64,000 bases of DNA from Xanthobacteraceae bacterium (GCA_019454205.1 CP075369.1:1240001-1304000); one strand, 5' to 3'; counted from the stretch's first letter, positions 35,285 to 45,119 are shown. Program-made: numbers and translations. The notes: generated by a model from the letters alone, not told the origin.

Positions 35285-36301
35285 ATGAAGCGTTTTGGCG
35301 TTGCCGGTTCGGTATTGCTCGCAACCCTCATGGCTGCAACCGCGGCGGGAGCGGGAACGCTGGACGATGTGAAAGCGCGCGGCGTGCTTCATTGCGGCGT
35401 CAGCGGCGGCCTGATCGGATTCTCGCAGCCGGACGACAAGGGCAACTGGCTTGGCCTCGACGTGGATTTCTGCCGCGCGCTCGCGGCCGCGATCTTCGAC
35501 GATCCGTCCAAGGTGAAATTCCTTCCGCTTACCGCGAAAGACCGCTTTACCGCATTGCAGTCGGGCGAAGTCGATCTGCTGTCGCGCAACACCACTTGGA
35601 CCAGCTCGCGCGATACGCAACTCGGCTTCAACTTCGCGGGCGTTATTTATTACGACGCGCAGGCCTTTATGGTGCGCAAATCCGCAAAGATTTCTTCTGC
35701 ATTGGAATTGTCGAACACCACGGTCTGCACGCAGACCGGCACCACCAACCAGCTCAACATGGCCGACTACTTCCGCTCCAACAACATGAAGTACGAAGGG
35801 GTGGTGTTCAACACCGCCGACGAAGTGATCAAGGCATACGAGAGCGGCCGCTGCGACGTGTTCACCACCGATCTCTCGCAGGTCTATGCCGAACGTCTCA
35901 AGCTCTCGAAACCCGACGACCATGTCATCCTGCCGGAACTGATTTCGAAGGAGCCGCTCGGCCCGGTCGTGCGCCACGGCGACGACCAGTGGTTCGATGT
36001 CGTGAAGTGGACGCTGTTCGCGCTCATCAATGCCGAGGAGTACGATATCAGCCAGAAGAATCTCGATCAGCGCCTGAAGTCGGATCGCCCGGACGTGAAA
36101 CGCATCCTCGGCGTCGAAGGCAACTACGGCCAGCAACTCGGCCTGACCAATGATTGGGTCGCGCGCATCGTGAAGCACGTCGGCAACTACGGCGAAATCT
36201 TTGATCGCAATGTCGGCGCCAACTCTCGCCTCAAGATCGAGCGCGGCCTGAACAACCTCTATACCAAGGGCGGGATCCAGTACGCGCCGCCGATCCGCTA
36301 G
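35285..36301 (+). CDS. aapJ: General L-amino acid ABC transporter, substrate-binding protein
   Basis: A 338-residue periplasmic amino-acid-binding protein (family 3). An N-terminal signal peptide ends near residue 23 (TAAGAG). The LDDVKARGVLHCGVSGGLIGFS start, the GLDVDFCRALAAAIF helix and the TTWTSSRD segment with the ligand-binding Arg are hallmarks of AapJ/BztA proteins. Its length (about 340 rather than 260) also fits AapJ. It binds a broad range of L-amino acids for the AapQM permease and AapP ATPase that follow on the same strand. Confidence 0.93.
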   Translation: MKRFGVAGSVLLATLMAATAAGAGTLDDVKARGVLHCGVSGGLIGFSQPDDKGNWLGLDVDFCRALAAAIFDDPSKVKFLPLTAKDRFTALQSGEVDLLSRNTTWTSSRDTQLGFNFAGVIYYDAQAFMVRKSAKISSALELSNTTVCTQTGTTNQLNMADYFRSNNMKYEGVVFNTADEVIKAYESGRCDVFTTDLSQVYAERLKLSKPDDHVILPELISKEPLGPVVRHGDDQWFDVVKWTLFALINAEEYDISQKNLDQRLKSDRPDVKRILGVEGNYGQQLGLTNDWVARIVKHVGNYGEIFDRNVGANSRLKIERGLNNLYTKGGIQYAPPIR

Positions 36302-36329
36302 CGGCGCGCATCGCGGCGGCACGTAAGCG

Positions 36330-37487
36330 ATGCTCTCCCATCCGCGCATCCGCTCTGCGCTGATCCAGATACTTCTGCTCGCGGTTCTCGCCGTCACGGC
36401 GTGGTACATCTACCAGACCACGCGGGCGAACATCATACAGCAGCGTATCGCGACCGGTTTCGATTTCTTCTGGGTCGAGGCGGGGTTCTCGATAAACCAG
36501 GCGCTGATCCCGTATTCGGAAGCAAGCAATTACTTCCGCGCGTTTCTGGTCGGGCTGCTGAACACGCTGCTCGTTTCGGCGTTAGGTCTGGTGTTCGCGA
36601 CAGCCGTCGGTTTCGCGGTCGGCATCGGGCGGCTGTCTTCCAACTGGGTCATTGCACGAGTTTGCGGCACCTATGTCGAAGTGGTGCGCAATCTGCCGCT
36701 GCTGTTCCAGATCGTGTTCTGGTATCTCGTAATGATCGCGGTGCTGCCAGCGCCTCGCGAGAGCGTAAGCGTATTCGGGGAAGCGTTCATCAACCGGCGT
36801 GGCTTCTTCTTCCCGAAGCCGATTTTCTCCGAGGGTGCCGGCACCTTTTTGCTGGCCGTTCTTGCGGCGTTGTTTGTCGCATGGGTGGCTGGATATTTCG
36901 CACGCAGGCGGCGCGTTGCGACGGGAAGAAGTGCAACGGTCTGGCCGTTGCAGATGCTTGCCCTTATCGGCATCCCGCTGGCCGCATGGCTCGCGCTCGG
37001 CATGACAGTGAGCGTCGAACATCCCGTGTTGAAGGGCATGAACTTCACCGGCGGCCTGCAACTCATCCCGGAGTTCGTCGCGCTGTTGTTCGCGCTTTCG
37101 ACCTACACCGCCGCGTTTATCGCGGAGATCGTGCGCGCGGGGATTCTTGCGGTAAGGCGCGGGCAGAGCGAAGCGGCCTTGGCGCTCGGTCTTTCGCGCA
37201 GGCAGTCGCTGCGGCTGGTCGTGGTGCCGCAGGCGCTGCGCGTGATCGTGCCGCCGCTGACCAGCCAGTATCTGAATCTCATCAAGAACTCTTCGCTCGC
37301 AGTCGCCATCGGCTATCCCGATCTGGTGAGCGTGTTCGCGGGCACGACGCTGACCAATCGTGGGCAGGCCATTGAGATCATCGCGATCACCATGCTGGTC
37401 TATCTCGCGATCTCGCTGATCGTGTCGTTTGCGATGAACCTCTATAACCGCCGCATTGCGCTGACCGGACAGGGAGCGCGCGCATGA
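36330..37487 (+). CDS. aapQ: General L-amino acid ABC transporter permease
   Basis: A 385-residue inner-membrane permease of the His/Glu/Gln type. It has an N-terminal helix, the AapQ-specific long loop with ATGFDFFWVEAGFSINQ (about 38-54), and the EAA loop with LALGLSRRQSLRLVVVPQALRVIVPPL near the C-terminus. It forms a heterodimeric channel with AapM, whose start overlaps its stop by four bases (ATGA). The gene follows aapJ by 28 bases with no strong hairpin between. Confidence 0.93.
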   Translation: MLSHPRIRSALIQILLLAVLAVTAWYIYQTTRANIIQQRIATGFDFFWVEAGFSINQALIPYSEASNYFRAFLVGLLNTLLVSALGLVFATAVGFAVGIGRLSSNWVIARVCGTYVEVVRNLPLLFQIVFWYLVMIAVLPAPRESVSVFGEAFINRRGFFFPKPIFSEGAGTFLLAVLAALFVAWVAGYFARRRRVATGRSATVWPLQMLALIGIPLAAWLALGMTVSVEHPVLKGMNFTGGLQLIPEFVALLFALSTYTAAFIAEIVRAGILAVRRGQSEAALALGLSRRQSLRLVVVPQALRVIVPPLTSQYLNLIKNSSLAVAIGYPDLVSVFAGTTLTNRGQAIEIIAITMLVYLAISLIVSFAMNLYNRRIALTGQGARA

Positions 37488-38848
37488 GCGGATATGTGCG
37501 CACGCAAACGGCTGCGCCGCTGCCTCCGCCACAAGGTAGTACGACGCAGCAATGGGTTGCGGGACATCTGTTCGGCAATATCTTCAACGCCGCGCTGACA
37601 ATTCTCGCGGCCGCGGCTTTTGCGTACATTCTGTTTCTGCTGTCGCGTTTTCTGGTTTTCAACGCGGTCTGGAGCGGCACGGACCGCGACGCTTGCAAGG
37701 ACGTGCTGAACGGCGCGTGCTGGCCCTATGTGCAGGCCAAGTTCGGACAGTTCATCTACGGATTTTATCCGCACGCGGAGCGGTGGCGTCCGAACCTCGT
37801 ATTCGTCGTTGGTGCGCTGTTGCTCGCGCCCTTGCTCGTTCCCTCCGCGCCGTGGAAACGGCTGAATGCGCTTTTGTTCTTCGGTGTCTACCCGTTGCTG
37901 GGCTTCATCCTGCTGACTGGTGGCAATATCGACTTGCAGCGCTTTCTCCTGGGGCGCTTCGTTGCATTGCCGGAGCTGCCGGCGGCGTTCGGCCTTCGCG
38001 CGAACTTCTGGCTTGATTATGCGATTTCCTCCGCGCTGCTGACGGCCACGATTGCGCTGGTCGCACGCATACTCGGCACGCCGTTTTCGTTTTCCTTCAA
38101 GGTGCTGCCGCTTTGTTTTCTTGTGCTGGCGTTACTGCTCGCGCCGCTGGATGCTGATTTCGGGTTGCGTTGGGTGGATACGCGTGAGTGGGGCGGCCTT
38201 CTCGTCACGCTGGTAGTTGCCGTCACGGGCATTGTTGCCGCGCTACCCATAGGTGTCCTGCTCGCGCTTGGTCGCCGCTCGGAAATGTTTCTGGTGCGCT
38301 GGCTCAGCATCATCTTCATCGAATTCTGGCGCGGCGTGCCGCTGATTACCGTGCTGTTCTTCGCGACCTACATGCTGCCGTTGTTTCTGCCGGGCGGGGC
38401 GTCCATCGAACGGCTGGTGCGCGCGTTGATCGGCGTCGCGCTGTTCTCCGGCGCGTATATGGCGGAAGTCGTGCGCGGCGGATTGCAGGCGGTCGCGCGC
38501 GAACAATACGAGGGCGCTGCTGCGCTCGGTTTCGGATACTGGAAGACGATGAGCCTTGTCGTGCTGCCGCAGGCGCTGACGCATGTCATCCCCGGAATCG
38601 TCAACAACTTCATCGGCCTGTTCAAGGATACGACGCTCGTGCAGATCGTGGCGATCCTCGATCTGCTCGGACAAATCCGCGCTTCGTTCGCGGACCCCAA
38701 CTGGGCGTCGCCGACTACACTTTATACCGGCTTTGCTTTCGCCGGGATCATCTACTTCGTATTCTGCTTCGGCATGTCGCGCTATTCGCAATTTCTGGAG
38801 CGGCGCGCTGGCAGCAGCGTGTTGCGCAGGGAGGCGGAGTTGCGATGA
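37484..38848 (+). CDS. aapM: General L-amino acid ABC transporter permease
   Basis: A 454-residue permease and partner of AapQ. It has the AapM-type long N-terminal part with several helices and an intervening [20 protein letters not shown] loop (about 67-86). The core family domain then follows, including the [18 protein letters not shown] segment and the EAA loop [20 protein letters not shown] (about 345-364). The start overlaps aapQ and the stop overlaps aapP (both ATGA), so the three are translationally coupled. Confidence 0.93.
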   Translation: MSGYVRTQTAAPLPPPQGSTTQQWVAGHLFGNIFNAALTILAAAAFAYILFLLSRFLVFNAVWSGTDRDACKDVLNGACWPYVQAKFGQFIYGFYPHAERWRPNLVFVVGALLLAPLLVPSAPWKRLNALLFFGVYPLLGFILLTGGNIDLQRFLLGRFVALPELPAAFGLRANFWLDYAISSALLTATIALVARILGTPFSFSFKVLPLCFLVLALLLAPLDADFGLRWVDTREWGGLLVTLVVAVTGIVAALPIGVLLALGRRSEMFLVRWLSIIFIEFWRGVPLITVLFFATYMLPLFLPGGASIERLVRALIGVALFSGAYMAEVVRGGLQAVAREQYEGAAALGFGYWKTMSLVVLPQALTHVIPGIVNNFIGLFKDTTLVQIVAILDLLGQIRASFADPNWASPTTLYTGFAFAGIIYFVFCFGMSRYSQFLERRAGSSVLRREAELR

Positions 38849-39603
38849 GCGGCATGGAGGCGGGCGCACATCACGTCGCGGTGGAGATGGCTGCCGTCAA
38901 CAAGTGGTTCGGCACGTTTCATGTGCTGCGCGACATCAACCTTACCGTGAAGCGCGGCGAGCGCATCGTGATTTGCGGTCCGTCCGGCTCCGGCAAATCC
39001 ACATTGATCCGCTGCATCAACCGCCTCGAGGAGCATCAGCAGGGACGCATCGTGGTCGACGGGATCGAGTTGACATCTGATCTCCGCAGCATCGACGCGG
39101 TGCGCGCCGATGTCGGCATGGTGTTCCAGCAGTTCAACCTGTTCCCCCATCTTACGGTGCTGGAGAACTGCACGCTGGCGCAAATCTGGGTGCGCCGCCG
39201 CCCGAAAGCCGAGGCGGAGGAAATCGCGCTGCAATTCCTGAAGCGCGTGCGCATTCCGGAACAGGCGAACAAATATCCGGCGCAGCTATCGGGCGGTCAG
39301 CAGCAGCGCGTCGCAATTGCCCGCGCGCTCTGCATGAACCCGAAGATCATGCTGTTCGACGAACCGACTTCGGCGCTTGACCCGGAGATGATCAAGGAAG
39401 TGCTCGATACCATCCGCAATCTCGCCGAGGACGGCATGACCATGCTGGTCGTCTCGCATGAAATGGGATTCGCACGGCAGGTCGCCGACCGTATCGTATT
39501 CATGGACGACGGGCAGATCGTGGAAGTGAACGAGCCGGAAGCGTTCTTCAACAATCCGCAGCATGAGCGGACGAAGCTGTTTCTCTCGCAGATCTTGCCT
39601 TGA
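38845..39603 (+). CDS. aapP: General L-amino acid ABC transporter ATP-binding protein
   Basis: A 252-residue polar-amino-acid transporter ATPase. Walker A is GPSGSGKST (45-53), the signature LSGGQQQR lies near 148-155, Walker B is [13 protein letters not shown], followed by the switch His in VSHEMGF. The start ATG at 38845 overlaps the aapM stop; the longer frame upstream is a shadow of aapM. It completes a four-gene aapJQMP transporter, which in rhizobia takes up most L-amino acids and also affects their efflux. Confidence 0.95.
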   Translation: MSGMEAGAHHVAVEMAAVNKWFGTFHVLRDINLTVKRGERIVICGPSGSGKSTLIRCINRLEEHQQGRIVVDGIELTSDLRSIDAVRADVGMVFQQFNLFPHLTVLENCTLAQIWVRRRPKAEAEEIALQFLKRVRIPEQANKYPAQLSGGQQQRVAIARALCMNPKIMLFDEPTSALDPEMIKEVLDTIRNLAEDGMTMLVVSHEMGFARQVADRIVFMDDGQIVEVNEPEAFFNNPQHERTKLFLSQILP

Positions 39604-39608
39604 GCGTC

Positions 39609-40484
39609 TTACAGCGCGCCGATCGGGATTTTGAGGTAGGAGCGCCCGTCGCTTTCCGGCGGCGGCAGCCGGCCGCCGCGAATGTTCACCTGTAGCGCGT
39701 GCAGGATCAGTTTCGGAAGCGGCAGCGTCTTGTCGCGCGCTTCGCGCAGCCTGACGTAATCTTCCTTCGAGCGCCCGCCGCCGACATGCTTGTTGGATTT
39801 CTTCTGCTCCGCGACCGTCGACTCCCATCGCGGTTCGCGGCCATCCGGCATGTAATCGTGGCCAGTGAACAGGCGCGTGGCATCGGGCAGCGCGAGGATT
39901 TGCCGGATTGAATCGTAGAGCCGCGCTGCGCTGCCGCCGGGAAAATCGCAGCGCGCAGTGCCGTAGTCGGGCTGGAACAGCGTGTCGTGGACGAAGGCCG
40001 CGTCGCCGATCACATAGGTGATCGAACAAAGCGTGTGGCCGGGTGAGAGCAACACGCGCGCATCGAGCGAACCAACCCTGAAAGTTTCACCTTCGGCGAA
40101 CAGCTTGTCCCATTGCGAACCGTCAGCGGGAAAATCGGGAAGGTTGTAGATTTTCTTCCAGAGTTTCTGCACCTCGACGATGCGCCCGCCGATGGCGGTC
40201 GGCGCACCGAGTTTGTCTTTCAGGTATACGGCCGCCGAAAAATGGTCCGCATGCGGATGCGTGTCGAGAATCCATTCGACCGTCAGACCGCGTCTTTCAA
40301 TTTCGACGAGAAGCGCATCGGCGCTCTCGTACGAAACGCGTCCCGCTTTCTCGTCGTAGTCGAGCACTGGGTCAATGATGGCGGCACGCTTTGTCGTTGG
40401 ATCTTCGGCCAGATAAACGATGGAGAAGGTCGGCTCGTGAAAGAATCCAGTGACGACGGGGTTGCCGGGCATCTTTCCGGTCAC
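39609..40484 (-). CDS. Metallo-beta-lactamase-fold hydrolase, persulfide dioxygenase-like
   Basis: A 291-residue MBL-fold protein with the metal motif THPHADH (75-81), the SPGHT His (near 150), a D in FVHDTLF and TGHDY (near 215). This layout, with an extended C-terminal helix region (KEDYVRLREARDKTLPLPKL), matches the ETHE1/type II persulfide dioxygenase-like group, which oxidises glutathione persulfide to sulfite using non-heme iron. The GTG start at 40484 overlaps the sulfurtransferase stop (GTGA); an ATG at 40472 is an alternative. Coupling with sseA supports a sulfane-sulfur role, although a glyoxalase II-like activity is not excluded. Confidence 0.8.
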   Translation of the reverse strand: MTGKMPGNPVVTGFFHEPTFSIVYLAEDPTTKRAAIIDPVLDYDEKAGRVSYESADALLVEIERRGLTVEWILDTHPHADHFSAAVYLKDKLGAPTAIGGRIVEVQKLWKKIYNLPDFPADGSQWDKLFAEGETFRVGSLDARVLLSPGHTLCSITYVIGDAAFVHDTLFQPDYGTARCDFPGGSAARLYDSIRQILALPDATRLFTGHDYMPDGREPRWESTVAEQKKSNKHVGGGRSKEDYVRLREARDKTLPLPKLILHALQVNIRGGRLPPPESDGRSYLKIPIGAL

Positions 40485-41344
40485 GCTTTCTTAGCGGCAC
40501 GGGAAGGGCCGGTCTCGACAGGCATTTCAGGATTGCTGCCCCATTCGGCCCAAGAGCCATCGTAGATCGCGGATGGTTTCTTGCCGATGGCTTCCAGCGC
40601 CACCCACAGGATCACAGCGGAAACGCCGGAGCCGCAACTTGCGATGATCGGCTTGTTGGGATCGAGGCCTGCGTCGTCGAAAACTTTTTTGATCTGGTCT
40701 AGCGAAGCGAGTTTGCCGTCTTTCAGCACCTGATCGGACGGCACGCTGAGGCTGCCGGGAATATGACCCGATGTGAGACCGGCGCGCGGTTCCGGCGCTT
40801 CGCCGCGAAAACGCGGAGCAGGGCGTGCATCAATGATTTGAGCGCTTCCGTCTGCGGATGCCTGCGCGACGCGGTCCAGATTGGCGACCTCTTCCTTTGA
40901 AAACTTCGGGGTGAAGCTGCCAGGCGCACGCACGACCGGCCCGCTTTCGACCGGAAGACCCTTCGCGCGCCATTCCGGGAAACCGCCTTCGAGCATGAAG
41001 ACGTCCTTCACGCCGAACACTTTGAAGGTCCACCACACCCGCGGAGCGGAATAGAGGCCCGCGCCATCATAGACCACGATGCGCTGGCCATCGGAGATGC
41101 CGAGACGCGCCATGTGCAGCGCGAATACTTCCGGCGGCGGCAGCATGTGCGGCAGCGTCGTATTGATGTCCTTCACTTCGTCGAGATCGAAGCGCACCGC
41201 GCCGGGAATGTGCGCGGCAAGATATTCCGCCGCCCCGTCGCGTTTCATGGTCGATAGATACCAGGAGCCGTCCACGATCACGAGATCGGGCTTCGTGCGT
41301 TCGGCTTCCAGCCATTCGGCAGTGACGAAATTCTTCGATTGCAT
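40481..41344 (-). CDS. sseA: 3-mercaptopyruvate/thiosulfate sulfurtransferase (two rhodanese domains)
   Basis: A 287-residue tandem rhodanese. Domain one is non-catalytic (LVIVDGSWYL ... GGFPEW); domain two carries the active loop CGSGVS with C237. A CGSGV loop, rather than the basic CRKGVT of rhodanese proper, is typical of 3-mercaptopyruvate sulfurtransferases. It would transfer sulfur from mercaptopyruvate to a thiol, producing a persulfide. The downstream persulfide-dioxygenase-like enzyme, whose start overlaps its stop, could then oxidise that product. Confidence 0.9.
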   Translation of the reverse strand: MQSKNFVTAEWLEAERTKPDLVIVDGSWYLSTMKRDGAAEYLAAHIPGAVRFDLDEVKDINTTLPHMLPPPEVFALHMARLGISDGQRIVVYDGAGLYSAPRVWWTFKVFGVKDVFMLEGGFPEWRAKGLPVESGPVVRAPGSFTPKFSKEEVANLDRVAQASADGSAQIIDARPAPRFRGEAPEPRAGLTSGHIPGSLSVPSDQVLKDGKLASLDQIKKVFDDAGLDPNKPIIASCGSGVSAVILWVALEAIGKKPSAIYDGSWAEWGSNPEMPVETGPSRAAKKA

Positions 41345-41413
41345 GTTGCTTCCACTTCGATGCGCGCATTTTCGGTCAGCGCGGCGAAGTTGGCAACATT
41401 CGTGGCGACGCGT

Positions 41414-41752
41414 TCAGCGGCAGTTCGCGCGGCAGCGCACACTTTGAATGATGGGCTGCTCGCCGATGGTGTGCACCTCGATCACGGTCTGGCCGCGCCG
41501 CCACGTATAAACACAGGCCGCAAGCCCGGTACCGGCGCAGGCAAAGACTTCCGGAAAGCAGCGCGGATCGCTTTTCTCGCACTTCTCCGCGTTCGGAAGT
41601 TGCGCAGGCTCATAGCCTTGCGAGAGCAGGGCCTTGCGCGCACCCGTGTAGTCGCTGTCTTTCTGCAGTTTTGGCAGCGCGGCGGATTGCGCCAGCGCTG
41701 CGCTTGCCGCGAGCAGGAAGCCCGCGGCAAGAAAGCCTGCGCGCACGCTCAC
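41414..41752 (-). CDS. Small secreted cysteine-rich protein of unknown function
   Basis: A 112-residue protein not recognised as a named family. The N-terminus has a clear Sec signal peptide (hydrophobic AAGFLLAASAALA, cleavage after ALAQ near residue 22). The mature part has six cysteines (KCEKSDPRC, FAC, AAC, VRC, ANC), consistent with three disulfides in the periplasm. Start is GTG at 41752, overlapping the HutX-like stop (GTGA). The long upstream frame lies within that gene and is not coding. Coupled translation with the heme protein is the only functional hint. Confidence 0.68.
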   Translation of the reverse strand: MSVRAGFLAAGFLLAASAALAQSAALPKLQKDSDYTGARKALLSQGYEPAQLPNAEKCEKSDPRCFPEVFACAGTGLAACVYTWRRGQTVIEVHTIGEQPIIQSVRCRANCR

Positions 41753-42255
41753 GCGCAGAGCTTGTCGCGGAGCGCGCGGAATTTGACGAGCTGGTCCTGT
41801 TTCAATTCGCGCTTTTCGTCGCGGCCGACGAAGCACTTGTACATGATGCCGCCATCCACGTTCACGAACGCGATGAACACCGAGAGCTTGTTGTTGAATG
41901 TGCGCTCGACGAAGGCGACCGCGCCGCAGCGTTCGTGCCGCAGGTGGCCGTGCAGGCCTTGCGAGCCGCCGAGATTGAAATAGCCATGGCCGAGCGATCC
42001 CTGCGGGATCGGACCGCCGATTTCGAAAATGCCGTCGTCGGTATGGATAATCGTGGTGATGTCGCCCCACGTTGCGAGATCGTTCATTGCCTCAATGAAT
42101 TTATCGCCGGGCGCGAACTTGCGCATGTCGTCGGGAAGCGCTTCGAGGATGGTTTGCGGCGTGACGCCGTTTTCCTTCGCCACCTGCTCGATCACGGCGC
42201 CGGGATTTTCGGCCATCTTGCGCTTGAGTTCGGTAAGCTTTGCGGTGTCGAGCAT
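41749..42255 (-). CDS. hutX: Heme utilisation protein, HutX/ChuX family
   Basis: A 168-residue cytosolic heme-carrier family protein. Landmarks are the N-terminal helical segment (LKRKMAENPGAVIEQVAKENGV), the ITTIIHTDDGIFEIGGPIP strand region, GHGYFNL, and the C-terminal MYKCFVGRDEKRELKQDQL block that defines HutX/ChuX. Such proteins hold heme for delivery or degradation after import. No heme transporter genes (hmuRSTUV) are adjacent. It is translationally coupled to the small secreted Cys-rich protein downstream. Confidence 0.88.
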   Translation of the reverse strand: MLDTAKLTELKRKMAENPGAVIEQVAKENGVTPQTILEALPDDMRKFAPGDKFIEAMNDLATWGDITTIIHTDDGIFEIGGPIPQGSLGHGYFNLGGSQGLHGHLRHERCGAVAFVERTFNNKLSVFIAFVNVDGGIMYKCFVGRDEKRELKQDQLVKFRALRDKLCA

Positions 42256-42356
42256 GAACGCCTCCTCGGATTTGCGTGACGGGCTTGCTCGCGGTCATTC
42301 CGCTGGCTGGCGGTTCGCACCTAAGAGGAGTGTGCCGTCAGCGTCAATCTCGTGGT

Positions 42357-43400
42357 TCAGGCGAACAGCTTTTCCGGTCCCGGCACCTCGATCCGGCGTT
42401 CCAGAAACGCGGGAACCGGCAGGTTCTTCTCGCGCAGGAACTTCGGATTGAACAACTTGGTCTGGTAGCGGGTGCCGTAATCGCAGAGCACAGTCACGAT
42501 GGTATGGCCCGGACCCATTTCCTTCGCCATGCGGATCGCGCCTGCGATGTTCACGCCTGACGAACCGCCAAGGCACAGGCCTTCGTGTTCGAGCAGGTCG
42601 AATACCGCGGGCAATGCCTCGTCGTCGGGAATGACGTAAGGGCGGTCAACCGTGATGTCCTTGATCATGTCGGTCTCACGTCCCAGGCCGATGCCTTCGG
42701 TGACGGAGTCGCCCTTGGTCGCCTCCGCCTTGCGGGTCTTGAAGTAGCTGTACATCGCCGCGCCATGCGGATCGGCGCAGCCGATCAGGATGTTTTTGTT
42801 CTTCTCTTTCAGGAACAGCGATGTGCCCGCGAGCGTGCCGCCGGTGCCGACCGAGCAGATGAACGCATCGACCTTGCCGTCGGTCTGCGCCCAGATTTCA
42901 GGTCCGGTCGAAAGATAATGCGCGCGGCGGTTATCGAGATTGTTCCACTGGTCCGCGAACAGCACGCCATTCGGTTCATGCTTGCGCATCTCGTCGGCGA
43001 GGCGGCGGCCGACATGCTGATAGTTGTTCGGGTTGGAGTAGGGCAGCGCCGGGACTTCGACCAGCTCCGCGCCGCAAAGCCGGAGCATGTCTTTCTTTTC
43101 CTGACTCTGCGTGTTCGGGATGACGATGATGGTGCGGTAACCGCGTGCGTTCGCGATCAGCGCGAGGCCGATGCCGGTGTTGCCCGCGGTCGCCTCGACG
43201 ACGAGTCCGCCGGGCCGAAGCTCGCCGCGTTTCTCGGCTTCCAGAATCATTTGCTTCGCGGGCCGGTCCTTCACCGACTGGCCGGGATTCATGAACTCGG
43301 CCTTGCCGAGAATGTTGCAACCTGTCGCCTGAGAGGCGCGCCAGAGCTGGATCAGCGGCGTATTGCCGACGGCATCAACAACGTCTTTTCGGAAATCCAT
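42357..43400 (-). CDS. cysK: Cysteine synthase (O-acetylserine sulfhydrylase), long form
   Basis: A 347-residue fold-type II PLP enzyme. The Schiff-base Lys is in NPGQSVKDRP (K44), with the TAGNTG phosphate-side loop, GTGGTLAG (PLP phosphate) and SSGVN region. Its length and its SNPNNYQHVGRRLA insertion set it apart from the ~310-residue CysK and match a longer alphaproteobacterial cysteine synthase A-like group. It would combine O-acetylserine and sulfide to give cysteine. I prefer ATG 43400, with CAGGA just upstream; a GTG at 43427 extends the frame by nine codons. A role in using other sulfur donors cannot be excluded. Confidence 0.87.
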   Translation of the reverse strand: MDFRKDVVDAVGNTPLIQLWRASQATGCNILGKAEFMNPGQSVKDRPAKQMILEAEKRGELRPGGLVVEATAGNTGIGLALIANARGYRTIIVIPNTQSQEKKDMLRLCGAELVEVPALPYSNPNNYQHVGRRLADEMRKHEPNGVLFADQWNNLDNRRAHYLSTGPEIWAQTDGKVDAFICSVGTGGTLAGTSLFLKEKNKNILIGCADPHGAAMYSYFKTRKAEATKGDSVTEGIGLGRETDMIKDITVDRPYVIPDDEALPAVFDLLEHEGLCLGGSSGVNIAGAIRMAKEMGPGHTIVTVLCDYGTRYQTKLFNPKFLREKNLPVPAFLERRIEVPGPEKLFA

Positions 43401-43485
43401 GTTCCTGAAGTCCGGGGAATAATTCACAGAGGATTTGTGGATTGATTTTTATTCAACGTAGCCCCGCTGCGTGTGAGCGGCAACC

Positions 43486-44901
43486 TCAGTCCTTGAGGGA
43501 CTGAAATGCCTTGAGCGCACGTTCGCGCGCCTCCCGGTGGTCCACGATGGGTGCCGGGTAAGCACCGCCAAGTTTGATTCCCGCCCCGGCGAGTTCGGGC
43601 GGAGCCGCTTCCCAAGGCTTGTGGATGAGATGGTTGGGCAGGCCACCGATTTCCGGAATGAAGTTGCGAACATAATCGCCGTTTGGATCGAACTTCTCGC
43701 CCTGCAACACAGGATTGAATATGCGGAAATAGGGCGCTGCATCCGCGCCGGATCCCGCCACCCATTGCCAGCTTGCGGCGTTGTTGGCCGGGTCTGCGTC
43801 TACCAGCGTGTCCCAGAACCATGCTTCGCCGAGCCGCCAGTCGAGCAGCAGATGTTTGACGAGAAATGATGCGCACACCATGCGCACGCGGTTGTGCATC
43901 CAGCCGGTGCGCCAGAGCTGGCGCATCCCGGCATCGACGATCGGATAGCCGGTGAGACCCTTTTGCCATTTCGCCAGCGCCTTGTGGTCGTCACGCCATG
44001 GAAACGCATCGAAGCGGCGCTGGAAATTCCGGCGCGGCAAATCAGGAAAATGATGGAGCAGATGATACGAGAATTCGCGCCAGCCGAGTTCGGCGCGATA
44101 TTTCTCTACATCGCGCCCGCGTGCCGGAAGCTCGGCAGCGATCTGATGCGGGCTGATCTCGCCGTGCGCGAGATAGGGCGAGAGGCGCGACGTTCCATCA
44201 ATGTCGGGACGATCGCGGTGTTCCGCGTAGCCTTTCAATCCTCCGTCGAGAAAATCCTTCAGGCGCTGCTTTGCGCCGTCTTCGCAGCGCGTCCACGCGC
44301 GGTTCATGTCTATCGCCCAATCCGGGGTCGATGGTTCGAGATTCCATTCGTCGAGCGTTTCGCTTTTCGGCGCGCGCGCAGCTTCAAGCTTGCGGATTGC
44401 GGAGATGATTTCACGCGGGTTGCCGCGCTCAGTACTCGCCTTGAAGTAGGGCGTGAATACGCGGATCGGCCCGCCGCTCTTGCTTTGAATGTCCCACGGT
44501 TCGTTCAGGAGCGAAGCATTGAAGGTTTCGACGGGGATATTCTGCGAAAGCAGCCATTGCTCGATTTCGGTATCGAGCTTTGCTTCGGCTGCTTCATAGC
44601 GGCGATTCCAGAATGCACCGGCGACATTCGCTTCCTTCGCGATCTCCGCGATGATCTTTCGCGGGTCGCCGCGGCGAAGGGTGAGCGTAACGCCGTGCTT
44701 CGCCAGATTGTCCGCGAGCGCACGCAATGAACCGGCGAGCCACCACTTCCATGCCGCACCTTTCGGGCGAAGGCCTTTCGCATCCTCAAGAACGTAGAGG
44801 GCAACGACCGGCGCGCCGCTTTTCGCGGCGGCATGAAGTGCTGGATTGTCGGAAACGCGAAGGTCGTTGCGGAACCAGACGAGGGAGGGACGCTCGGTCA
44901 T
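43486..44901 (-). CDS. phrB: Deoxyribodipyrimidine photolyase
   Basis: A 471-residue class I CPD photolyase/cryptochrome family protein that repairs UV pyrimidine dimers with light. The N-terminal photolyase domain starts LVWFRNDLRVSDNPAL. The FAD-binding domain has TSRLSPYLAHGEISP, WREFSYHLLHHFP, GYPIVDAGMRQLWRTGWMHNRVRM and WQWVAGSGADAAPYFRIFNP, all diagnostic. Length is normal. It lies upstream of cysK on the same strand with an 85-base gap, and probably has its own promoter in 44902-44980. Confidence 0.93.
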   Translation of the reverse strand: MTERPSLVWFRNDLRVSDNPALHAAAKSGAPVVALYVLEDAKGLRPKGAAWKWWLAGSLRALADNLAKHGVTLTLRRGDPRKIIAEIAKEANVAGAFWNRRYEAAEAKLDTEIEQWLLSQNIPVETFNASLLNEPWDIQSKSGGPIRVFTPYFKASTERGNPREIISAIRKLEAARAPKSETLDEWNLEPSTPDWAIDMNRAWTRCEDGAKQRLKDFLDGGLKGYAEHRDRPDIDGTSRLSPYLAHGEISPHQIAAELPARGRDVEKYRAELGWREFSYHLLHHFPDLPRRNFQRRFDAFPWRDDHKALAKWQKGLTGYPIVDAGMRQLWRTGWMHNRVRMVCASFLVKHLLLDWRLGEAWFWDTLVDADPANNAASWQWVAGSGADAAPYFRIFNPVLQGEKFDPNGDYVRNFIPEIGGLPNHLIHKPWEAAPPELAGAGIKLGGAYPAPIVDHREARERALKAFQSLKD

Positions 44902-44980
44902 GCGCCACGATAACGCGGCAACCCACGCTGCGGATGCATCCCGGCTGTTTGTTTTATGAAATGAGTGCGGGAGAGGAAAA

Positions 44981-45055
44981 TGGCTCCCTGGGTAGGATTC
45001 GAACCTACGACCGATCGATTAACAGTCGATTGCTCTACCACTGAGCTACCAGGGA
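44981..45055 (-). tRNA. tRNA-Asn (GTT)
   Basis: The minus strand folds into a complete 75-base cloverleaf with encoded CCA. The acceptor TCCCTGG pairs with CCAGGGA, the D-loop has AGTGGTAGA, and the anticodon stem ATCGA/TCGAT holds loop CTGTTAA with anticodon GTT. The T-arm is GTAGG-TTCGAAT-CCTAC. All four stems pair. Confidence 0.97.
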
Positions 45056-45119
45056 ACAGGCGCGGCGAGGCGCGCGGGCACCCTATAAACAGCTTCGCCC
45101 CGCCTTGCCAAGCAGTCTG

